A stretch of DNA of 64,000 nt from positions 1 through 64,000 of the forward strand of contig JAUIID010000001.1 in assembly GCA_030431615.1 (NCBI GenBank), in the 5' to 3' direction. Below are positions 8,158 through 17,520 of this stretch, in pieces. The stretch is from Alphaproteobacteria bacterium (GTDB lineage Bacteria > Pseudomonadota > Alphaproteobacteria > Geminicoccales > Geminicoccaceae). The position numbers and the translations under genes were made by a program. Within the stretch, counting starts at the first letter, position 1. Every line of letters begins with the position of its first letter. The notes below the pieces were generated by a model. The model was not told the DNA's origin. It saw only the letters and a program-made list of their open reading frames with translations, and made no database searches.

Positions 8158-9120
8158 ATGTTGAGTCGGAATGAATCGCTGCTCTTGATTGTCGACGTGC
8201 AGGCGGGGCTGGCCCGCGCGGTCGAGCATGCCGGCGCGCGCCTGACGCGGCTCGGACTGCTGCTGCAGGCGGCGGCGGTGCTGGGGGTGCCGGTGATCGT
8301 CTCGGAGCAGTACCCCAAGGGGCTCGGGCCGACCGACCCGCGTCTCCTGCCATTGCCCGATGGTGCCCTGGTCCTGCCCAAGCTCGCCTTCTCTTGCTGG
8401 CGCGAGGTCGAGCTGCGCGCCGCCATCGAGGCGACCGGCCGGCGGCAGGTCGTGGTCGCCGGCATGGAGACCCATGTCTGCGTGCTGCAGACGGCGCTCG
8501 ACCTGCACGATGCGGGCTTCGCCGTGCATCTCGCGGCGGACGCCTCGGGTTCGCGGCGGGGGGCCGACCGCGCCCTGGGCCAGGCGCGGCTGCGCGACCG
8601 GGGTGTCGCCATCGTCAGCGCCGAGATGGTCGTCTTCGAGTGGCTGGAGCGGGCCGAGGGGCCGGCGTTCAAGGCGCTGATCCCGGCGATCAAGGCCATG
8701 GTGCCGCCGGCGCCCCCGGCCGCGGGCGGCCTCCCGGCGATCGCCAGGGTCAGCTTCCTCGTGCCCGACTACGACCAGGCGATCGCCCATTACTGCGGCG
8801 TGCTCGGCTTCACCCTCGTCGAGGACACGGAAATGGGTTCCGGCAAGCGCTGGGTGCGCGTTGTGCCGGCGGGTGGCGGCACCGAGCTCCTGCTCGCCCG
8901 GGCGGCGACGGCCGAGCAGACGGCCCGAATCGGCGACCAGACGGGCGGGCGGGTCTTCCTCTTCCTCGATACCGACGACCTCGCCCGCGACCACGCGCGG
9001 CTGACGACTCTCGGCGTCGCCTTCGAGGCGCCGCCGCGCGAGGAGCCTTATGGCCGGGTCGCGGTCTTTCGGGACGCCTTCGGCAATCGCTGGGACCTGG
9101 TCGAGCGCCGCCGCGGCTGA
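8158..9120 (+). CDS. Fusion of isochorismatase-like hydrolase and glyoxalase/VOC domain
   Basis: Residues 1-180 are an isochorismatase/YcaC-type hydrolase: LLIVDVQAGL carries the catalytic Asp, LPKLAFSCW the Lys and AGMETHVCVLQTALDL the Cys. After an Ala/Pro linker (about 181-192), residues 193-318 form a VOC-family domain: ARVSFLVPDYDQAIAHYCGVLGFTLVEDTEMG and a C-terminal RVAVFRDAFGNRWDLVE. The two domains normally occur in separate proteins of about 185 and 125 residues, so this is a real fusion in one frame without a break. Substrates are unknown. It ends 6 bp from the convergent cation-efflux gene. Confidence 0.87.
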   Translation: MLSRNESLLLIVDVQAGLARAVEHAGARLTRLGLLLQAAAVLGVPVIVSEQYPKGLGPTDPRLLPLPDGALVLPKLAFSCWREVELRAAIEATGRRQVVVAGMETHVCVLQTALDLHDAGFAVHLAADASGSRRGADRALGQARLRDRGVAIVSAEMVVFEWLERAEGPAFKALIPAIKAMVPPAPPAAGGLPAIARVSFLVPDYDQAIAHYCGVLGFTLVEDTEMGSGKRWVRVVPAGGGTELLLARAATAEQTARIGDQTGGRVFLFLDTDDLARDHARLTTLGVAFEAPPREEPYGRVAVFRDAFGNRWDLVERRRG

Positions 9121-9126
9121 CGCCGG

Positions 9127-10056
9127 TCAGGCGCGGTTGGCCTTGGCCTCGGCGATGCGGTGGTCGAGGCGGTCGTCCTCGAGCCCGGCGGGCTCCTGGT
9201 GGATGATGACCTCGGTCTCGCCAAAGGCCAGAGCGAGCTCTGCCTCGAGCGCGTCGGTGACGCGATGCGCCCGGCGCACGCTCATGGCGCCGTCGATCTC
9301 GACATGCAGCTCGATGAAGGTGGTGTTGCCGGCCCGCCGCGTGCGCAGGTCGTGCAGGTCGACGACCTCCGGGTGGTCGCGCACCAGCGCCTCGATGCGC
9401 CGCCGCTCGGGCCCGCTCAGCTCCCGGTCCATGAGGGTGTCGATCGCCGAGCGGCCGAGGCTGGCGGCCTGCCAGGCGAGGTAGAGGGCCACCGCCACGG
9501 CGGCCACCGGGTCGATCCAGGCGATGCCGAGCCAGGCGGTCAGGACGAGTGCCGCGAGAACCGCGAGGTTGGTCGCGAGATCGGCCGTGTAGTGCAGCCG
9601 GTCGGCGGCGATGGCCGTGGAATCCGTGCGGCGGATGACGACGCGCTGCAGGGTAACCAGGGCCAGGGTGATCAGGATCGCACCGACCAGGACCAGATAG
9701 GCGAAGAGTCCGGGCTCGATGACCCGGGGGCTCAGGAGGCGGTCACCGGCGCCGATCAGGACGAAGAGGGCGGAGCCCATGACCAGCGAGGCCTGCGCCA
9801 GGGCGGATAGGCTCTCCGCCTTGCCGTGGCCGAAGCGGTGACTCTTGTCCGGCGGCTGCTGGCTGACCCGGACGGCGAGGAAGGTGATGAAGGAGCCGCC
9901 GATATCGGCGAGGCTGTCGATCATCGAGGCGAGCAGCGCCAGCGAATCCGAGGCGAGGGCGGCCGCCAGCTTGCCGACCGTCAGCAGCACCGCGACCGTC
10001 AGGCTGGCCTTGGCGGCGAGCCTGACCAGCGCCGCCGGCTCCAGTCCCTTGAGCAT
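9127..10056 (-). CDS. Cation diffusion facilitator (FieF-like) metal efflux protein
   Basis: The 309-residue protein has the CDF layout: about six membrane helices in residues 10-200, the first metal-site helix with SMIDSLADIGGS (D and D four apart), a DKSHRFGHGKAE motif after helix 3, and HYTADLATNL in helix 5 (the HxxxD half of the site). The cytoplasmic C-terminal domain follows with DLHDLRTRRAGNTTFIELHVEID. It exports divalent metals such as Zn or Fe by proton exchange. It lies 9 bp after the PPOX-family gene on the same strand. Confidence 0.93.
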   Translation of the reverse strand: MLKGLEPAALVRLAAKASLTVAVLLTVGKLAAALASDSLALLASMIDSLADIGGSFITFLAVRVSQQPPDKSHRFGHGKAESLSALAQASLVMGSALFVLIGAGDRLLSPRVIEPGLFAYLVLVGAILITLALVTLQRVVIRRTDSTAIAADRLHYTADLATNLAVLAALVLTAWLGIAWIDPVAAVAVALYLAWQAASLGRSAIDTLMDRELSGPERRRIEALVRDHPEVVDLHDLRTRRAGNTTFIELHVEIDGAMSVRRAHRVTDALEAELALAFGETEVIIHQEPAGLEDDRLDHRIAEAKANRA

Positions 10057-10065
10057 GTCGTACGG

Positions 10066-10680
10066 TCAGTAGAGGCCGCGCTCGTAGGCGTCCTCGATCA
10101 GCGCGTCCGCGGCCTTCTCCTCGACCCCCTCGATCTGGTCGGCGAGGATCCGTGCCAGGCTCGGGAACTGGCCCTTCTCGATATGCTGCTCCGGGTCCCA
10201 GAGCTTCGAGCGGATCAGCGCCTTGCCGCAATGCATGAAGGCCTCCTCGACGCTCACCACGATCACCGACCGCGGCGTCTTGCCGGCATGCGCCGTGGCC
10301 TCCAGCAGGTCCGGCTCGGTGCTGATCCGGGCCGTGCCGTTGGCGCGGAAGGTCTCCTTGTAGCCCGGCAGGAAGAAGATCAGCCCGATCCTGGGGTTGG
10401 CCACGATGTTCTGCAGGCTGTCGACCCGGTTGTTGCCGGGCCGGTCAGGGATCAAGAGGGTCCGCTCGTCCAGCACCTTGACGAAGCCCGGCGTGTCGCC
10501 CTTGGGCGAGGCATCGCAGCGGCCCTCGGCATCGGCGGTCGCCAGGACGACGAAGGGCGAGAGCTCGATGAACCGTCGGCCGTGCCGGTCGATCCGGTCC
10601 ATCTCCTTGCCCGAGGCGGTCCGGCTGACGCTGCCGTAATGCGCGCGGAGCGCGTCCTTGTCGGCGAGGCTCAGGGTCAT
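10066..10680 (-). CDS. Pyridoxamine 5'-phosphate oxidase-family FMN-binding protein (MSMEG_1061 type)
   Basis: A 204-residue split-barrel flavoprotein. FVVLATADAEGRCDASPKGD (about 42-61) and LLIPDRPGNNRVDSLQNIVANPRIGLIF are hallmarks of this PPOX subgroup, and CGKALIRSKLW lies in the C-terminal half. Members bind FMN or other flavin cofactors; the true substrate is usually unknown and not pyridoxamine phosphate. The start is ATG 10680. It precedes the cation-efflux gene in a likely two-gene unit. Confidence 0.88.
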   Translation of the reverse strand: MTLSLADKDALRAHYGSVSRTASGKEMDRIDRHGRRFIELSPFVVLATADAEGRCDASPKGDTPGFVKVLDERTLLIPDRPGNNRVDSLQNIVANPRIGLIFFLPGYKETFRANGTARISTEPDLLEATAHAGKTPRSVIVVSVEEAFMHCGKALIRSKLWDPEQHIEKGQFPSLARILADQIEGVEEKAADALIEDAYERGLY

Positions 10681-10763
10681 GGGCGGGCTCCCGATGGGGC
10701 GTGACGTGCGCCCCTGCGCGTCGCACGTCCGGTCCTGAAAGGCAAGGTCGGCAGGTGCTGGCC

Positions 10764-13700
10764 CTACGCTTCCCGGAGCGTTTCCATGAGCGCATGGCTC
10801 TCGACGAGGTCGGGCAGGGCGAAGCCCTCGGTGAACCGGTCGAGCACCGGCGCCAGGAGATCCCATGCCTCCTGCCGCCTGCCCTGGTCGGCCCAAATCC
10901 CGGCGAGGTCGCGGGCGGCGCGCAGCTCCCAGAGCCGCGCCTCCTGCCCCCGGGCGATCTCGAGCGCCGCCTCGAGATGGCGCTCGGCCACGCCCGCATC
11001 GTCGGCGCAGCGGGCGAGCAGGCGGTGCAGCTCGGCATCGAACCAGCATTCGCCCGTCGCCGCGTTCCGCGCCAGGCCCTGCTCCAGCAGCGCTCGCGCC
11101 TCGGCGATCCTGCCGGCCTGCCACAATACATCGGCGCGCAGGCTCGCGAGATAGGCGAGCTCGATATGGTGCGAAGCTGCGTCCAGCGTCTCGAGCGCCG
11201 CTGCCATCATGGCGTCGCCGCGTTCGACATCGCCGTCCTTGCCGGCTAGCCAGCCGAGGAAGACCGCGGCGACCCTCTCGTAGATAGGCATGTGCGTGCT
11301 TCGACAGAGCTCGACACAATGGTTCGCGCGCTCCGCAAGAAGCCCGGTCCTGCCGGTGAGGCAGGGAGCGTAGCAGCCATTGCCGAGTGCCGCGGCGAGC
11401 ACGAACTTGCGCCCCGTGCCGGCGGCGAGCTGCAGATGGGCCGCTTCCTGCCTGGCCGCCTCGTCGGGGTAGCCGAGGATGAGCAGCGACCATGGGAGAT
11501 AGATGCGTCCGACGGTCGGACGATCCTGGTAGGGGCCCTCGCCTTCCGGCAGGGCTTCGAGAAGCCGTCGTGCGCCCGTGAATCTGCCACGTACGAAATC
11601 CAGGATGCCCGCGGCCTCGTGACGGTGCCAGAGACTGGCCGGTCCGGCACCTTGCAAGGGCGCGGCCCGCAGGAGGCCGGCAACCTGGTCCGCCTGATCC
11701 AGTCGGGCGGCATTGAAATGGGACAGGAACTCGCCGAAGAGCGCCATTTCCTGTCCGTCCTGGTCGCCGATCTCGGCATAGGCGAGGCGTGAGCTCCGAT
11801 AGGCCGCGGCGGTGGCCGCTGCCGCCGTTCCAAGCGTGGTGCGCACCGAATCGCCCATCAGCAGATGGAGCTTCGCCCGCCAGCCTGTCGTGGTATCGTC
11901 GGCCGAGATGCGCCCGACCGCCGCGAGGCCGGTCTCGATCATCTCCCGCACCTCCGGAGCGGCGGCGCGGGCGATGGCGGCGTCGATGGCCTGCAGCAGA
12001 TGCGGCATGGCGGCCGCCGGTTCGTCGGCCGCAAGGAAGTGGCGGGCGACGAGCTGCGGCTCGACGGCGCCATGCCCGGCCCTCCTTGCGGCCAGCACCC
12101 GGGCGATCCGGCCATGCACTTCGCGGCGCCGGCTGCGCAGCAGGGATTCGTAGGCCGCGTCCCGCACCAGCGCATGCTTGAAGACGAGCCGCCCTTCCGC
12201 CGGTGCGCCGCGGCGGAAGACGAGCTCCGCCCGGACCAGCCGGTCGAGCGCCCGCTCGACCTCGGCCGCCGGCCGCCCGGCCACGGCGGTGAGCAGCTCC
12301 TGGTCCAGCTCGCGGCCGATGCAGGCGGCGATCTGCGCCAGCTCCTTGGCTTCCGGCAGGCGGTCGAGCCGCGCCATGAGCGAATCGTGCAGCGTGGCCG
12401 GGACCGTGGCGTCGTCCGACTCGAGGACCGCCTTGGTCAGCTCCTCGACGAAGAGCGGTACGCCGTCGGTGCGCTGGACGATGGTCTCGATGGTTTCCGC
12501 CGGCAGAGCATCGCCGCCGAGCCGGCGGATGATCGCCTCGACGCCGGCGCGGCCGAGCCGGTCGAGCTCCAGCCGGGTGACCGACGCCTCGGTCCCGAAT
12601 GCGGGCACGCCCTCCGGCCGGCTGGTGACGAGGACGAGCAGCGGCAGTGGCCCCAGCCCGGCCCCAGGCCCGGCGATGACCAGCTCGATCAGCTCCCGCG
12701 TCGTCGGGTCGAGCCAGTGCGCGTCCTCGACCACCACTAGCAGTGGCCCGGTCTCGGCCATGCCGAACCACCGGGCAACGAGTGCCTCGAGGGTGCGCGC
12801 CCGCCGTGCCTGCGGCGTCAGCTCGAGCCCCCCATAGCGGGCAGCGCCGTCGAGACCAACGAGCTCCGCGACCAGCTGCAGGGCGTCGCCGTCCCCGGCG
12901 AAACCTCCCGGCAGCGCCTCGAGCCGGTCGAGCCGTTCCTCGTTGGACTGGCTCTCCGCCAGGCCGGCCTCCTCGCGCAGCTGCTGGACCACCGGCCAGA
13001 GCGCGCTCTCAGCGTGGTAGGGCGAGCCCTGCAGGCGGATGACGGCGTACGGCTCGCCCGCCAGCGCATCGCCGAGGGCGCGGACGATCCGCGACTTGCC
13101 GTGCCCGGCCTCGCCGACCAGCAGCACTGCCTGCCCGGTGCCGCCTCTGGCCCGCTCCCAGCGATCGCGCAGCAGGGCCAGCTCCCGCTCGCGGCCGATC
13201 ATGGGCTGGAGATCGCCGGCGCGCGCCTCGAAGCGGCTGGCCACCACCCGTTCGCCCTCGACCGCGAAGACCGGCACGGTCCCGTCCATCCCCTTGATCG
13301 CCCGCTCGCCGAGCTCGGCCACGGCGAAGCCTGTGCCGAGCAGCCGCCGGGTTGCCCGGGCGACCAGCACCTGGCCCGGCTCGGCCAGGGCCTGCAGCCG
13401 GGCCGCCAGGTTCGGCGTATCGCCGACCACCGTCTGCTCGCTGGCGGCGCCGTCACCGATCAGCTCACCGACCACGACGAGCCCCGTGGCGATGCCGATC
13501 CGGCAGGCCAGCGGCGGGTCGTGGCCGGCGAGCCCCGCCACCGCGGCGCGGGCCGCCAGCGCCGCCCGGACGGCCCGCTCGGCCTCGTCCTCATGCGCCC
13601 TGGGCCAGCCGAAATAGGCGAGCACCCCGTCGCCCATGAATTTCGCCACATGGCCTTCGAAGGCGGCGATCGCACGCGCCACGGCACCCTGATAGGCGCG

Positions 13701-14012
13701 GAGCACGTTGCCCATTTCCTCGGGGTCGAGACGCGCCGAAAGCGCCGTCGAGCCGACGAGGTCCACGAACATCACGGTGAGCTGGCGCCGCTCGGCGCCC
13801 GGCGCCTCGGCGGCGATCGTTCGATCCGCGCCTTTCTGCAGCTCGGCGATGGCCTCGAGCAGCCGGCGGCGATGGCCGACGGAGGCGACGCCCATCTCCC
13901 GCAGGTCCCCGGCCGTCAGGCTCGGCAGGAGGCCGAGATCGACGTCGTTCTCGCGAAAGGCCTCCGCGTACTGGCCGAGGCCGAGCGCGCGGAGCCAGGA
14001 CGCAACATCCAA
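10764..14012 (-). CDS. SAM domain - class III cyclase - AAA ATPase - TPR signalling protein
   Basis: A 1082-residue protein with four parts. Residues 1-60 are a SAM domain (WLRALGLGQYAEAFRENDVD). Residues 78-245 are a class III adenylate/guanylate cyclase with VMFVDLVGSTALSARLDPEE, KFMGDGVLAYFG and VVGDTPNLAARLQ. Residues 270-560 are an AAA/STAND-type ATPase (IGRERELALLRDRW, Walker A GEAGHGKS, Walker B LLVVVEDAHWLD). From about 600 on there are TPR-like helices. The start is TTG 14012 with GGGAGAG just upstream. Family members couple cyclic nucleotide production to an ATPase sensor; the ligand is unknown. The VDLVG and GDGVLAYFG residues suggest an active cyclase. Confidence 0.93.
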   Translation of the reverse strand: MDVASWLRALGLGQYAEAFRENDVDLGLLPSLTAGDLREMGVASVGHRRRLLEAIAELQKGADRTIAAEAPGAERRQLTVMFVDLVGSTALSARLDPEEMGNVLRAYQGAVARAIAAFEGHVAKFMGDGVLAYFGWPRAHEDEAERAVRAALAARAAVAGLAGHDPPLACRIGIATGLVVVGELIGDGAASEQTVVGDTPNLAARLQALAEPGQVLVARATRRLLGTGFAVAELGERAIKGMDGTVPVFAVEGERVVASRFEARAGDLQPMIGRERELALLRDRWERARGGTGQAVLLVGEAGHGKSRIVRALGDALAGEPYAVIRLQGSPYHAESALWPVVQQLREEAGLAESQSNEERLDRLEALPGGFAGDGDALQLVAELVGLDGAARYGGLELTPQARRARTLEALVARWFGMAETGPLLVVVEDAHWLDPTTRELIELVIAGPGAGLGPLPLLVLVTSRPEGVPAFGTEASVTRLELDRLGRAGVEAIIRRLGGDALPAETIETIVQRTDGVPLFVEELTKAVLESDDATVPATLHDSLMARLDRLPEAKELAQIAACIGRELDQELLTAVAGRPAAEVERALDRLVRAELVFRRGAPAEGRLVFKHALVRDAAYESLLRSRRREVHGRIARVLAARRAGHGAVEPQLVARHFLAADEPAAAMPHLLQAIDAAIARAAAPEVREMIETGLAAVGRISADDTTTGWRAKLHLLMGDSVRTTLGTAAAATAAAYRSSRLAYAEIGDQDGQEMALFGEFLSHFNAARLDQADQVAGLLRAAPLQGAGPASLWHRHEAAGILDFVRGRFTGARRLLEALPEGEGPYQDRPTVGRIYLPWSLLILGYPDEAARQEAAHLQLAAGTGRKFVLAAALGNGCYAPCLTGRTGLLAERANHCVELCRSTHMPIYERVAAVFLGWLAGKDGDVERGDAMMAAALETLDAASHHIELAYLASLRADVLWQAGRIAEARALLEQGLARNAATGECWFDAELHRLLARCADDAGVAERHLEAALEIARGQEARLWELRAARDLAGIWADQGRRQEAWDLLAPVLDRFTEGFALPDLVESHALMETLREA

Positions 14013-14096
14013 GGCGCTCTCCCTGGCCGTCGGCTCAGGGCGATCCTACCCCGCCCGCCACCACCCGGCCACAGCGTCGCCCGGTGACCGCCCGCC

Positions 14097-15068
14097 TCAG
14101 CTGCCGGCGGGTGGTGCTGCTGGGGCAGGGGCTGGGGCGGGTGCGGGGCGAAAGGCCGCCGCCTGCCGCTCCGCCTGCCGCTCCGCCTCGGCGATCTCCT
14201 CGGGGCTCATCCGCTCCACCAGCTCGACCCGAAGCTTGGTGGCCCGGGCGGCGACCTCGAGGTCGCCCGGCGGGGTGGCGGCGAGCGTCGCCCATTTGAG
14301 CGCCTGCACCGGATCGGCCTCGACGCCCTGGCCCTCGGCGTAGAGCACGCCGAGATAGAACTGGGCCGGCTTGTGGCCCTGCGCCGCCGCCTTCGCAAAC
14401 CACTGGGCGGCCAGGTTGTCGCTCTGCGGCACGCCGTGCCCGGTATAGTACATGCCGCCCAGATTGTGCTGCGCCGGCGGGTCGCCCTGCATGGCGGCCA
14501 GCCTGAACCAGCGTGCCGCCTCCTCGTCGTCGCGCGCCACGGCCACCCCCTGGGCGTAGAACCCGCCCAGCCGGTTCTGCGCCTCCGGCAGGCCCTGCAC
14601 GGCCGCCGCCCTGAGCCAGCGCAGCGCCTCCGCCTCGTCCGGCGCGTGGCCGCGCCCCATGAGATAGAGCAGGCTGGTATTGTACTGCGCCGGCGCATAG
14701 CCGGCCTCGGCGGCCGCGAGGAACCAGCGGGCCGCCGCCTCGTCATCGGCCGCCACGCCCCGCCCATCGAGATAGCGGTCGGCGAGATCGAACTGCGCCC
14801 TGGGGTCGCCCGCCTCGGCCGCCCGGATCAGCGCCGGCACGGTGCTCGCCGGCACGGCGGCAGGGGCTCTCGCCGGCGCGGCCGGTGCCGTGGCGGCCGG
14901 GGGTGCTGCCGCCGGTTCGATGTCGCCGGGTGACGTGGCGGCCGGCGCGGCGTCTGTTTGCGCGGCATCGGTCGGCGTCGCCGCGGGATCGATGGCCTCC
15001 TGCAGGCCCGCGCAGGCTGCCAGCAGCAGGCCGGCCACGAGGCCGGCCATGACGCGGCCCTGGATCAT
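14097..15068 (-). CDS. Sel1-repeat lipoprotein
   Basis: The start is ATG 15068, preceded by AAGGA at about 9 bases. The N terminus is a lipoprotein signal (GLVAGLLLAAC, lipobox LAAC at residues 16-19). An Ala/Pro linker follows to about residue 88, then five Sel1-like repeats with AQFDLADRYLDGRGV, AQYNTSLLYLMGRGH, AQNRLGGFYAQGV, AQHNLGGMYYTGHGV and AQFYLGVLYAEGQGV. The C terminus is Ala/Pro-rich. Such proteins are periplasmic protein-interaction scaffolds. It is transcribed from its own region upstream of the cyclase gene; a link between the two is not shown. Confidence 0.9.
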   Translation of the reverse strand: MIQGRVMAGLVAGLLLAACAGLQEAIDPAATPTDAAQTDAAPAATSPGDIEPAAAPPAATAPAAPARAPAAVPASTVPALIRAAEAGDPRAQFDLADRYLDGRGVAADDEAAARWFLAAAEAGYAPAQYNTSLLYLMGRGHAPDEAEALRWLRAAAVQGLPEAQNRLGGFYAQGVAVARDDEEAARWFRLAAMQGDPPAQHNLGGMYYTGHGVPQSDNLAAQWFAKAAAQGHKPAQFYLGVLYAEGQGVEADPVQALKWATLAATPPGDLEVAARATKLRVELVERMSPEEIAEAERQAERQAAAFRPAPAPAPAPAAPPAGS

Positions 15069-15262
15069 CACCCGTTTCCTTTCGTCATCGTTCGGACACG
15101 CAGTGTTCCGTCCGTCGGCTGCCACGCCTGAACGCGCCGCCGGGTCGAGCCTCGCGGCGACCGAGTCGCGATGGCTCGACGCCATCTCCAGGCTCCAGGC
15201 ACTGCGGACCCGCTAACCCGAAAACCCCCATGGCGGCAAGGGGCGCGGCGGGCGACGTTCGA

Positions 15263-15562
15263 TCAGAACCAGCCGCGGAGCAGTGCCGCGAGTCCGATGC
15301 CCACCGTCATCGCCAGCAGGGCGTTGCGGGTCCGGCGCATGACCAGCACCGCGGCCACAATCGCGAGGATGGCGACCGGGCCGTTCGTCACCGCTGCCGG
15401 GACGATGATGGCGATCAGCACCGAGCCCGAGAGATGGCGCAGGAACGCCTCGAGCCGCGGCGACAGCGGCACCATGGACATGACGAGGAAGCCGCCGGCC
15501 CGCGTGGCGTAGGTCAAGAGCGCCATGGCGCTGATGGCGAGGAAGGCGTCAGCGTCGTGCAT
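15263..15562 (-). CDS. azlD: AzlD-family branched-chain amino acid exporter small subunit
   Basis: The 99-residue protein has three to four membrane helices and family features LLTYATRAGGFLVM near the start and RNALLAMTVGIGLAALLR at the end. The ATG at 15562 lies inside the end of azlC (14-bp overlap). AzlCD pairs form a two-component exporter (LIV-E family, as with BrnFE) for branched-chain amino acids or methionine. Gene order azlC-azlD is conserved. Confidence 0.92.
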   Translation of the reverse strand: MHDADAFLAISAMALLTYATRAGGFLVMSMVPLSPRLEAFLRHLSGSVLIAIIVPAAVTNGPVAILAIVAAVLVMRRTRNALLAMTVGIGLAALLRGWF

Positions 15563-16244
15563 CGACCACCGCCCCGACCACGCCGCCGGCCACCGCCCCG
15601 GCAAGGATGTGCCAGCCCGCCGGCAGGATCGCCATGGCGGCCAGCGCCACGATCCCGGCGGCGAGCCAGGCGAGGTCGTCCGCGCGGCCCCGGCGCAGCC
15701 CGGCGAGCATGCAGGAAAGGAAGGCGAGGAAGACGAGATCGAGCCCGAAGCGGTGGAAATGCTCGGGCGAGAGATCGATGAAGCCGGAGCCGGCGATGGT
15801 GCCGGCGACCCAGGCGACCCAGAGCAGGACGCCGCCGCCGACCAGCACGCCGACATCGCGCTCGCCGCGCGCCTCGGCCTCGATCGCCTTGGCCCAGTTC
15901 GGCTCGCTCAGCAGCACCGCCGCCAGGTAGATCTGCCAGGCGGGCAGGGTGCGCAGCCAGGGATAGAGCGAGGCGCCGAGCAGGAAATGGCGCCCGTTGA
16001 CGGCAAGCGTGGCGATCAGGAGCGGCCCCCAGGCCACCGGCGACTGCCAGAGCTCGAGCACCGCGAACTGCGAGCCGCCGGCGAAGACGGTGGCACTCAT
16101 CAGGTTGGCGGCCCAGCCCTCCATCCCGACATTCCTTGCCGCGATGCCGAAGGCCACGCCGAAGATGAAGGCATAGGCGCCGACGGCGAGCAGCTCGCGG
16201 GCGCCGCGCCCCACGCCGCGCCAGGTGATCACCGCCCGCTCCAT
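15549..16244 (-). CDS. azlC: AzlC-family branched-chain amino acid exporter large subunit
   Basis: A 231-residue membrane protein with the AzlC landmarks AFIFGVAFGIAARN, LMSATVFAGGSQFAVLELW and LLIATLAVNGRHFLLGASLYP (about residues 25-100), then further helices. It pairs with AzlD downstream. It is divergent from the TRAP operon; 156 bp separate the two starts and should hold both promoters, including a 12-bp palindrome GGCCCGCGGGCC near 16286. Confidence 0.93.
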   Translation of the reverse strand: MERAVITWRGVGRGARELLAVGAYAFIFGVAFGIAARNVGMEGWAANLMSATVFAGGSQFAVLELWQSPVAWGPLLIATLAVNGRHFLLGASLYPWLRTLPAWQIYLAAVLLSEPNWAKAIEAEARGERDVGVLVGGGVLLWVAWVAGTIAGSGFIDLSPEHFHRFGLDLVFLAFLSCMLAGLRRGRADDLAWLAAGIVALAAMAILPAGWHILAGAVAGGVVGAVVDARR

Positions 16245-16400
16245 CCACTGCTCCCGCCCTCGAAGATGCGGCGTTCAGAGCACGGCCCGCGGGCCGGGGC
16301 AACCACCGGCGACGACCCGGCTATGCTCTTTATCCCGGGCCGCAGTTGCGCCACGATGCGCTGCAACGCAGGCGGAGCAGCAACAAGGAGCAAGATCCCC

Positions 16401-17513
16401 ATGACCCAGAACCTGAAGCGCCGCACCATGCTCGCCGGGACGGCCGCGATCGGCGCCTCGGCGACCACCGCGGCGAGCTTCCCCAAGCCCGCCATCAGCC
16501 AGGGGGTCACGCGCTGGAAGATGGTCACCGCCTGGCCGAAGAACCTGCCCGGTCCCGGCGTCGCCGCCCAGATGCTGGCCGATCGCATCTCCGCCCTCTC
16601 CGGCGGAAGGCTCGAGGTCGAGCTCTTCGCCACGGGCGAGATCGTCCCCGGCAACCAGGTCTTCGACGCCGTCGCCGAAGGCACGGCCGAGCTCTACCAC
16701 GCCGTCCCCGCCTATTGGGGCTCCAAGTCCCGTGGCATCCTGCTCTTCGGCTCCCAGCCCTTCGGCCTGCGCGCCGACGAGCAGGTCGGCTGGCTGACCC
16801 ATGGAGGCGGCCAGGCGCTCTACGACGAGATCTATGGCCGCTTCGGCCTCAAGCCCTTCCTTTGCGGCAATAGCGGCCCACAATGGGCGGGCTGGTTCAA
16901 GAACGAGATCACCTCGGTCGACGACCTCCAGGGCCTGCGCTTCCGCACCACCGGCCTCGCGTCGGAAATGTGCTCGAAGCTCGGCATGGCCGTGCAGGCC
17001 ATGGGCGGCGGCGACATGTTCCAGGCGCTGCAGTCCGGCACCATCGACGCCGGCGAGTTCATCGGCCCCTGGACCGATTCCGCCCTCGGCTTCTACCAGG
17101 TCGCCAAGAACTACTACTGGCCTGGCGTCGGCGAACCTTCCTCGGCCGAGGAATGCGTCGTCAACATGGCCGCCTGGGAGGCCCTGCCGGACGACCTGAA
17201 GCTCGCCGTCGAGACCGCCTGCAAGTCGCTCTACAACGATGTACTCACCGAATACTCGACCAAGAGCGCGCAGAGCCTGCCGCAGCTCGTTGCCGAGCAC
17301 GGCGTCATGGTCCGCCAGCTCCCCGAGGAGGTGATGGTCGCCATGGGCAACGCCGCGGGCGAGGTGATCGCCGAGCTCGCCGCCGACGAGGACGAGCTGG
17401 TCCGCCGCATCGTCGAGAGCTTCCTCGCCTATCGCGCCTCGATCGCGGCCTACATGGTCTATGCCGATAACGGCCAGATGAACGCCCGCGCCCTCGACTA
17501 CACCTACGGCTGA
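16401..17513 (+). CDS. TRAP transporter substrate-binding protein (DctP family)
   Basis: The 370-residue product starts with a signal peptide bearing an Arg pair (KRRTMLAGTAAIGASAT), possibly Tat-exported. TRAP features are MVTAWPKNLPGPGVAAQMLADRI, a mid-protein GLRFRTTGLASEM with the conserved Arg that clamps the carboxylate of the ligand, and DAGEFIGPWTDSALGFYQVAKNYYWPG. This last pattern is like TakP, DctP proteins for 2-oxo or aromatic carboxylates, so an organic acid ligand is likely. AAGGAG lies 11 bases before ATG 16401. It is the first gene of a complete TRAP operon. Confidence 0.95.
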   Translation: MTQNLKRRTMLAGTAAIGASATTAASFPKPAISQGVTRWKMVTAWPKNLPGPGVAAQMLADRISALSGGRLEVELFATGEIVPGNQVFDAVAEGTAELYHAVPAYWGSKSRGILLFGSQPFGLRADEQVGWLTHGGGQALYDEIYGRFGLKPFLCGNSGPQWAGWFKNEITSVDDLQGLRFRTTGLASEMCSKLGMAVQAMGGGDMFQALQSGTIDAGEFIGPWTDSALGFYQVAKNYYWPGVGEPSSAEECVVNMAAWEALPDDLKLAVETACKSLYNDVLTEYSTKSAQSLPQLVAEHGVMVRQLPEEVMVAMGNAAGEVIAELAADEDELVRRIVESFLAYRASIAAYMVYADNGQMNARALDYTYG

Positions 17514-17520
17514 GCGGGCC

